Positions 59,262 to 64,000 of a DNA stretch of 64,000 bases are shown one piece after another. The notes beneath the pieces were generated by a model. It saw only the letters and a list, made by a program, of their open reading frames with translations, was not told the DNA's origin and made no database searches. Location of the stretch: the NCBI RefSeq assembly GCF_946190375.1, contig NZ_CAMIAF010000007.1, positions 1 to 64,000 on the forward strand, in the 5' to 3' direction. Both the position numbers and the translations under genes were made by a program. The DNA is from Streptococcus mitis (GTDB lineage Bacteria > Bacillota > Bacilli > Lactobacillales > Streptococcaceae). The first letter of the stretch is position 1, and every line of letters begins with the position of its first letter.

Positions 59262-59292
59262 AATTGGCCCTTATTATAGGGCTTTTTGTTTT
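59262..59292 (+). terminator. Terminator after cysK
   Basis: GGCCCTTATTATAGGGC stem followed by TTTTTG, 20 bases past the stop. Confidence 0.75.
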
Positions 59293-59334
59293 TACCTTGA
59301 AAATAGGAAGCTCTCCCTATAGGGATCGACTGCA

Positions 59335-59368
59335 TAGAAAAAAGGAAGCAAATTTACTTCCTTTCTAT
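59335..59368 (-). terminator. Terminator after tsf
   Basis: Minus-strand AAAGGAAGTAAATTTGCTTCC followed by TTTTTTC, directly at the tsf end. Confidence 0.85.
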
Positions 59369-59370
59369 AA

Positions 59371-60411
59371 TTAGTTATTCAAGGCTGCTGCCATTGTAGC
59401 TGCAACTTCAGCTTCAAAGTCGTTTGCAGCTTTCTCAATACCTTCACCAACTTCAAAGCGAGCGAACTCAACTACTGAAGCGTTAACTGATTCAAGATAT
59501 GCTTCAACTGTCTTGCTATCATCCATGATGTAAACTTGTGCAAGAAGTGTGTAAGCTTGGTCAACTTTAGTGTTGTCAAGCATGAAGCGATCCATTTTAC
59601 CTGGGATAATTTTGTCCCAGATTTTTTCTGGTTTGCCTTCTGCAGCCAACTCAGCTTTGATGTCAGCTTCAGCTTGAGCAATCACTTCATCAGTCAATTG
59701 AGATTTTGATCCATACTTCAAGTGTGGTAGAGCTGGTTTGTTAACCATTGCACGGCTTTCGTTGTCTTGGTCGATTACGTGATTCAATTGTGCCAACTCA
59801 TCTTTAACGAATTGTTCATCCAATTCTTTGTAAGAAAGAACTGTTGGTTTCATCGCTGCGATGTGCATTGACAATTGTTTAGCAAGTGCTTCGTCTCCAC
59901 CTTCAACAACTGAAATAACACCGATACGTCCACCGTTATGTTGGTATGCTCCAAAGTGTTGTGCATCTGTTTTTTCAATCAATGCAAAGCGACGGAATGA
60001 GATTTTTTCTCCGATTGTTGCTGTTGCAGATACGTATGCAGCTTCAAGAGTTTCACCTGAAGGCATTGTCAAAGCAAGTGCTTCTTCATTATTAGCAGGT
60101 TTTCCTTCAGCAATAACTTTAGCTGTAGTATTTACCAATTCAACGAATTGAGCATTTTTCGCAACGAAGTCAGTTTCAGCGTTTACTTCAATAACTGCTG
60201 CAACATTACCGTTAACGTAAACGCCAGTCAAACCTTCTGCAGCAACACGGTCAGCCTTCTTAGCTGCCTTAGCCATACCTTTTTCACGAAGCAATTCAAT
60301 CGCTTTTTCGATGTCACCGTCTGTTTCTACAAGCGCTTTTTTAGCGTCCATAACTCCGGCACCAGATTTTTCACGCAACTCTTTTACAAGTTTAGCTGTA
60401 ATTTCTGCCAT
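59371..60411 (-). CDS. tsf: Elongation factor Ts
   Basis: 346 residues: N-terminal UBA-like domain ([19 protein letters not shown]), core domains with ETDFVAKN, and a long coiled region. Guanine-nucleotide exchange factor for EF-Tu. It has an insertion of about 50 residues in the core relative to B. subtilis EF-Ts, as usual in streptococci (from memory). Downstream of rpsB behind an attenuator-like hairpin. Confidence 0.97.
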   Translation of the reverse strand: MAEITAKLVKELREKSGAGVMDAKKALVETDGDIEKAIELLREKGMAKAAKKADRVAAEGLTGVYVNGNVAAVIEVNAETDFVAKNAQFVELVNTTAKVIAEGKPANNEEALALTMPSGETLEAAYVSATATIGEKISFRRFALIEKTDAQHFGAYQHNGGRIGVISVVEGGDEALAKQLSMHIAAMKPTVLSYKELDEQFVKDELAQLNHVIDQDNESRAMVNKPALPHLKYGSKSQLTDEVIAQAEADIKAELAAEGKPEKIWDKIIPGKMDRFMLDNTKVDQAYTLLAQVYIMDDSKTVEAYLESVNASVVEFARFEVGEGIEKAANDFEAEVAATMAAALNN

Positions 60412-60431
60412 TTTGATTCTCCTATATTTTT

Positions 60432-60469
60432 TAAAAATAGGAGAGCCGGGCTAAGCCCCGCCCTCCTAG
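60432..60469 (-). terminator. Attenuator-like hairpin between rpsB and tsf
   Basis: Minus-strand GGAGGGCGGGGCTTAGCCC and GGCTCTCC form an imperfect GC-rich stem followed by TATTTTT. It likely lowers tsf relative to rpsB. Confidence 0.7.
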
Positions 60470-60489
60470 GTAATTACTAATTATATGAA

Positions 60490-61269
60490 TTAAGCGTTAT
60501 CGCCTTCTACAACTTCAACGATTTCTTCGATTGAATCTGCTTGAGCTTCTGAAGCTGCAAATTCTGCTTCAACTGCTACTGCATCTTCACCTTGACGTCC
60601 TTCGATGATAGCATCAGCCAATTTAGCTGTGATCAATTTAACAGCGCGGATAGCATCATCGTTAGCTGGGATGATTACATCGATATCATCTGGATCAGTG
60701 TTTGTATCAACCATCGCTACAACTGGGATTCCCAATTTCTTAGCTTCTTTAACAGCGATTTGCTCTTTATGTGGGTCAACTACGTACATAACATCTGGGA
60801 TACGAGGCATATCTTCGATACCACCCAAGAATTTTTCAAGACGTGCACGTTGTTTATTAAGAAGTGCAACTTCTTTCTTAGGAAGAACTTCGAAAGTTCC
60901 ATCTTCTTCCATACGTTTGATTTCTTTCAAACGAGCGATACGTTTTTGGATTGTTCCCCAGTTTGTAAGAGTTCCACCCAACCAACGGTGGTTAATAAAG
61001 TATTGACCTGAACGTACTGCTTCTTCAGCAACTGCATCAGCTGCTTGTTTCTTAGTACCAACGAACAATACAACTGCATCGTTAGCTGCTGCATCACGCA
61101 TGAAGTCGTATGCTTGATCAGCGTATTTTACTGTTTGTTGCAAGTCGATAACGTGGATTCCGTTACGCTCAGTAAAGATGTACTTAGCCATCTTAGGGTT
61201 CCAGCGACGAGTTTGGTGACCAAAGTGTACACCAGCCTCAAGAAGTTGTTTCATTGAAATTACTGCCAT
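60490..61269 (-). CDS. rpsB: 30S ribosomal protein S2
   Basis: 259 residues from ATG 61269 (AAAGGAG upstream), beginning [19 protein letters not shown]. Standard S2 with an acidic C-terminal tail. The frame open upstream is the untranslated leader (~110 nt), which is long enough to hold a regulatory structure, though I recognise no known one. Confidence 0.97.
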   Translation of the reverse strand: MAVISMKQLLEAGVHFGHQTRRWNPKMAKYIFTERNGIHVIDLQQTVKYADQAYDFMRDAAANDAVVLFVGTKKQAADAVAEEAVRSGQYFINHRWLGGTLTNWGTIQKRIARLKEIKRMEEDGTFEVLPKKEVALLNKQRARLEKFLGGIEDMPRIPDVMYVVDPHKEQIAVKEAKKLGIPVVAMVDTNTDPDDIDVIIPANDDAIRAVKLITAKLADAIIEGRQGEDAVAVEAEFAASEAQADSIEEIVEVVEGDNA

Positions 61270-61385
61270 GAGTATTTCTCCTTTTTGTTTTTTTCCTCTT
61301 CTTGACTTCAACTTGCAAAACGACCCAAGAGCAACTGCTTCACAATTCATCAAGAATGAGTATTATCGTTCACACGACAAGTTTC

Positions 61386-61414
61386 ATTTTACCATACTTT
61401 TTCAATATTTTCAA
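61386..61414 (-). promoter_or_regulatory. Promoter of rpsB-tsf
   Basis: Minus-strand TTGAAA (61409-61414), 17-bp spacer, TAAAAT (61386-61391) preceded by TGG. Confidence 0.75.
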
Positions 61415-61460
61415 GCTGTTTTGATATAATTTTTAATAGGGATTATCACGGTAAAACTTG

Positions 61461-61486
61461 AAAAGAGGGCTCTATTCGAGTCCCTC
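61461..61486 (-). terminator. Terminator after pcsB
   Basis: Minus-strand GAGGGACTCGAATAGAGCC stem with one bulge, followed by CTCTTTTC. Confidence 0.75.
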
Positions 61487-61492
61487 TGTAAA

Positions 61493-62680
61493 TTAATCTG
61501 CATAAATATATGTTACAAAACCTGAAGACGTAGTTGTCGGATTGAACCACCCACGATGATTTCCAAGCGTGCGATTACCAGCATAATTTGATTCTGACAC
61601 TTGGATACGTGTTGTTGATTCTACAGCAGTGACTACCGCTACGTGTCCATAGCCACCATCATTCCAACATGCAATCGCACCAACTTGAGGTGTTGAACCT
61701 GTACGGAATCCTGCAGCAGCCGCACTTGTAGCCCACTGTGCTCCATTACCCCAATAGTCTCCAGCCCAAGGTGCTAATGTTTTAACTCCCCATGTACATT
61801 CTCCAATTGGATAGCTTGAAGCATTTGTACTGTATGTTGGGCGTTGTTTGACTGCCACAGGAGTATATGTTGCTGATTCCGAAGAAGCTACAGCTTGAAC
61901 CTGTGCTGCAAAAGTCGTATTTCCAGAAGCAACAACTGTTTGTTGTTGACTTACTTGTTTTGCCTTGTAAGCTGCTTCTGCCGCTGCTGCTGCTTTTGCT
62001 GCCGCTTCTGCTTCTGCTTTTTTCTCTAGCAAACTTGCTTTTTCATCTTCTGCTGTCGCTTTTTCAGCAGCAAGATTTAATTCTGCAGCCTTCAACTCAG
62101 CTTGTTTCGTTGTTAAAGCTTGCGCATCATCAGACAATTTCTGTTGATTTGCAATTACTGTATTAATTGCGTCATTGTTTGCCACTTGCTTCTCAGAAAT
62201 TGCTTTTTTATCTGCTTTTTGTTGTTCCAACATTTTGTTGTTAGCAGATACGATTTCATTCATTGCTGCTACACGTGAAATAGCTTCTGTAATTGATTTT
62301 GAATTTACAATCGTATTGATGTAGCTAGTTGCAGCTCCATTTGTTTGAGCACTACGAGCTTGTTTTTCCAAAGAATCATTGCGAGATACAATATTTTTAG
62401 AAAGTTCTGTAATCTCACTCTCAAGTTTTTTGGATTCTGCTTGTAATCTATCATTTTCAGCTTGCAAGTTAGATTGCTCAGCTTGAATAGCTGATACTTG
62501 CTCCTGAATTTGGTCAACTTGTTTTTGGGCTTCTTGTTGTTGCGCTGTTAAGTTACTAATTTTATTATCTTGAGCAGCAATTTTGTCATCAGTCGTTTCT
62601 GCATGCGCAGTTGTTAAAACAGCTACTTGAGAAACCATTACTGTACTTAATAAAAGTGACGCTAAGATTTTTTTCTTCAT
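61493..62680 (-). CDS. pcsB: Peptidoglycan hydrolase PcsB
   Basis: 395 residues. Signal peptide ending TTAHA; a long coiled coil (~35-245) that in PcsB docks to FtsEX; an Ala-rich linker (~215-245) and a C-terminal CHAP domain (catalytic Cys in [10 protein letters not shown], His in GYGHVAVV). It splits septal peptidoglycan at division and is essential in pneumococcus. A WalR-like box upstream fits its known control by the WalRK (VicRK) system. Confidence 0.95.
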   Translation of the reverse strand: MKKKILASLLLSTVMVSQVAVLTTAHAETTDDKIAAQDNKISNLTAQQQEAQKQVDQIQEQVSAIQAEQSNLQAENDRLQAESKKLESEITELSKNIVSRNDSLEKQARSAQTNGAATSYINTIVNSKSITEAISRVAAMNEIVSANNKMLEQQKADKKAISEKQVANNDAINTVIANQQKLSDDAQALTTKQAELKAAELNLAAEKATAEDEKASLLEKKAEAEAAAKAAAAAEAAYKAKQVSQQQTVVASGNTTFAAQVQAVASSESATYTPVAVKQRPTYSTNASSYPIGECTWGVKTLAPWAGDYWGNGAQWATSAAAAGFRTGSTPQVGAIACWNDGGYGHVAVVTAVESTTRIQVSESNYAGNRTLGNHRGWFNPTTTSSGFVTYIYAD

Positions 62681-62715
62681 ATTACGTAGATACTCCTTCT
62701 TTTAAAGACAATACT

Positions 62716-62759
62716 AGTATACCAAAAAAAGGCCTAATGAATATTACGCCTTTGTTACA
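62716..62759 (-). promoter_or_regulatory. pcsB promoter with WalR (VicR) box
   Basis: Minus-strand TGTAAC-N5-CGTAAT (62743-62759; one mismatch to the TGTNAN-N5-TGTNAN consensus) upstream of TATACT (62716-62721, preceded by TGG). The expected -35 position is poor, as in activator-dependent promoters. Confidence 0.7.
62724..62753 (-). terminator. Terminator after mreCD, overlapping the WalR box
   Basis: Minus-strand AAAGGCGTAAT pairs with ATTAGGCCTTT (one mismatch, ATTC loop), followed by TTTT. The left arm is also half of the WalR box. Confidence 0.75.
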
Positions 62760-62773
62760 TTTTTGTTTCTTTC

Positions 62774-63271
62774 TTATAGATAATATCTTTCAAAAATAAA
62801 CTGAAAAATAAGCATCCACACAAGATTTAAAATCATGGATGGTACTAGGCTATAAACGATAAAAATCGGCAGACTATCTAGAGTTAAACCTACCGCTAAT
62901 GCAAAGAGATAAGTTCCCATATCAAATAGAAAACTCATAACAATCATAGCCAAGATTCTCGTCCAACGATTCAATAAAATAACACTATTCAATTTATGAA
63001 GAAAGGCTCCCAATAAGATAAATAAGAGAGTTGCAATCCCTATTAGATGGAAAAAGTAAACATCGTAAACCAAGCCCACCATAAAACAATAGACTAGATA
63101 GAGATACTCTGATACTTCTATCGTCTCAAATAATAGAAATAGAAAAAGAAAATGACTAGCCAAATGTACATGGGGGAAAAATGATCCCAGAAGCTGGCTA
63201 ATATGGGCGTCAATTAGAACAAAGAAAGGAAGCAATAAAAACACTCCAACCCGCTTCAACTGTCTCATCAT
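62774..63271 (-). CDS. mreD: Rod-shape/peripheral wall synthesis protein MreD
   Basis: 165 residues, five to six membrane helices, as in MreD. With MreC it directs peripheral peptidoglycan synthesis in ovoid cells that lack MreB. Overlaps mreC by four bases. Confidence 0.9.
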   Translation of the reverse strand: MMRQLKRVGVFLLLPFFVLIDAHISQLLGSFFPHVHLASHFLFLFLLFETIEVSEYLYLVYCFMVGLVYDVYFFHLIGIATLLFILLGAFLHKLNSVILLNRWTRILAMIVMSFLFDMGTYLFALAVGLTLDSLPIFIVYSLVPSMILNLVWMLIFQFIFERYYL

Positions 63272-64000
63272 GAATTCCCCACTAATTCTATCACATCCAC
63301 ATTATGAGTATCTGCACTCAATTTAACAGTTACTTCTCGCGTCAAATAGTCTGTACTATGCGTTGTGGCAACCACTTCACCTACAGGAATATCAGCAACG
63401 TTAAAGTTTCCTAATCCACCCGTTGTCACCTTATCGCCTGCACTAATATCGCTATTACTATTTAATTGACTAATTTTGAGAACGTCATTTTCCTTGTCGT
63501 AGCCAACAATAATTCCATAAATTGTGGTAGTGCCGTGTTGAATTTTAACAGAAATCTTATCAGCATTTTCCGTATTAGTCAGAAGGTTGACTATAGTAGA
63601 GTTCTCCTCTACTTTTGAAACACTCCCAATCAAGCCACCATTTGCAATTGCTAACATATTCTCAGAAGCCCCTTTTGATTTGCCTGCATCTAAGGTCAAT
63701 TCCTGTTTCCAAGATACCGGAGAACGCATAATAACATCTGCTGCCAAAGTCTTTGTAGCTTGCAATTTGGACTTCATATCAAGCAATTGGCGCAGTTGCT
63801 CATTTTCTGTCTTTAAACTTTCCGCCTCATTTGATTTAACTTCTAATTGGTAAATCTGTTTCTTCAAACTTTCATTTTCATTATATGTTCGTGTCAAATG
63901 TGCCAAATCTGATTTAACAGAATCAAACCACTGAAAAGGTTTTTGCACAACTCTATCAACCAATGAGATCCCATCTCCTAATTTTGTCACAATTGTACTT
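63268..64000 (-). CDS. mreC: Cell-shape protein MreC, N-terminus outside window
   Basis: 244 codons in window; the frame continues past the right edge (the last residues read STIVTKLGDGISLV). The apparent start at 63990 is GTG inside the gene. Visible parts are the coiled coil (LTRTYNENESLKKQI) and the double beta-barrel domain (NGGLIGSVSKVEE, GGLGNFNVADIPVGEVV). The membrane anchor lies upstream. Partner of MreD. Confidence 0.93.
   Translation of the reverse strand, partial: STIVTKLGDGISLVDRVVQKPFQWFDSVKSDLAHLTRTYNENESLKKQIYQLEVKSNEAESLKTENEQLRQLLDMKSKLQATKTLAADVIMRSPVSWKQELTLDAGKSKGASENMLAIANGGLIGSVSKVEENSTIVNLLTNTENADKISVKIQHGTTTIYGIIVGYDKENDVLKISQLNSNSDISAGDKVTTGGLGNFNVADIPVGEVVATTHSTDYLTREVTVKLSADTHNVDVIELVGNS

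Noticed and set aside
61270-61385. rpsB leader as a known ribosomal-protein riboregulator
   Set aside because: The ~110-nt leader is long enough, but I could not match it to a named S2 leader structure by eye.

Overview
The window is chromosomal DNA from a mitis-group Streptococcus (S. mitis / S. oralis / S. pneumoniae relatives). This rests on gene content and order (adcRCBA, dltXABCD, glpF-glpO-glpK, hslO-dusB, ctsR-clpC, a thiamine-precursor ABC transporter, cbpD, dnaB-rplI-pde1, hpf, comFA-comFC, cysK, rpsB-tsf, pcsB, mreCD), which follows the pneumococcal chromosome end as I remember it, and on a BOX element, a competence SigX box and choline-binding repeats. Species cannot be fixed from the sequence alone. 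Most genes lie on the minus strand.

Layout. 1-5408: the N-terminal 1,802 codons of a giant YSIRK-type surface protein with an internal duplication and 77-residue tandem repeats; its end lies outside the window. 5826-7140: an Rpn-family nuclease gene plus a duplicated 3' fragment of it. 7241-12719: two glycoside hydrolases (GH29, GH2) without signal peptides, behind a promoter overlapped by a CcpA (cre) site. 12957-17474: an IgA1-protease-type (M26) zinc metalloprotease without an obvious middle beta-helix region. 17676-19675: an SPFH-domain protein and an e(P4)-like lipoprotein phosphatase. 19877-20210: a chromosomal Fst-type toxin with a convergent antisense RNA. 20310-23768: the adc zinc-uptake operon with an AdcR site. 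23921-28378: dltX-A-B-C-D for teichoic-acid D-alanylation.

28688-33038 is a visibly AT-rich block that looks acquired: an Rgg regulator, a divergent SHP-like pheromone ORF broken by TGA, one or two candidate micro-ORFs, an attenuator-like hairpin, an ABC exporter and an MFS exporter. It is the best candidate for an undescribed system. A dispersed hairpin repeat flanks the block on both sides, and a BOX element follows before glpF.

33387-41675: glycerol uptake and oxidation (glpFOK), a Mga-like regulator, Hsp33, tRNA-dihydrouridine synthase and an isochorismatase-family hydrolase. 41751-45900: a Ser/Gln-rich lipoprotein, a small TGA-interrupted membrane ORF, then ctsR-clpC under a CtsR operator. 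46019-48964: a TPP-riboswitch-controlled transporter for thiamine or its pyrimidine precursor. 49059-57091: competence-linked cbpD and comFA-comFC, interleaved with veg, dnaB, rplI, pde1 and hpf. 57132-64000: yigZ, a PH-domain protein, cysK, tsf, rpsB, pcsB (with a WalR-like box), mreD and partial mreC.

No tRNA or rRNA gene, CRISPR array or intact insertion sequence was recognised. All promoters, terminators and operators were read by eye.
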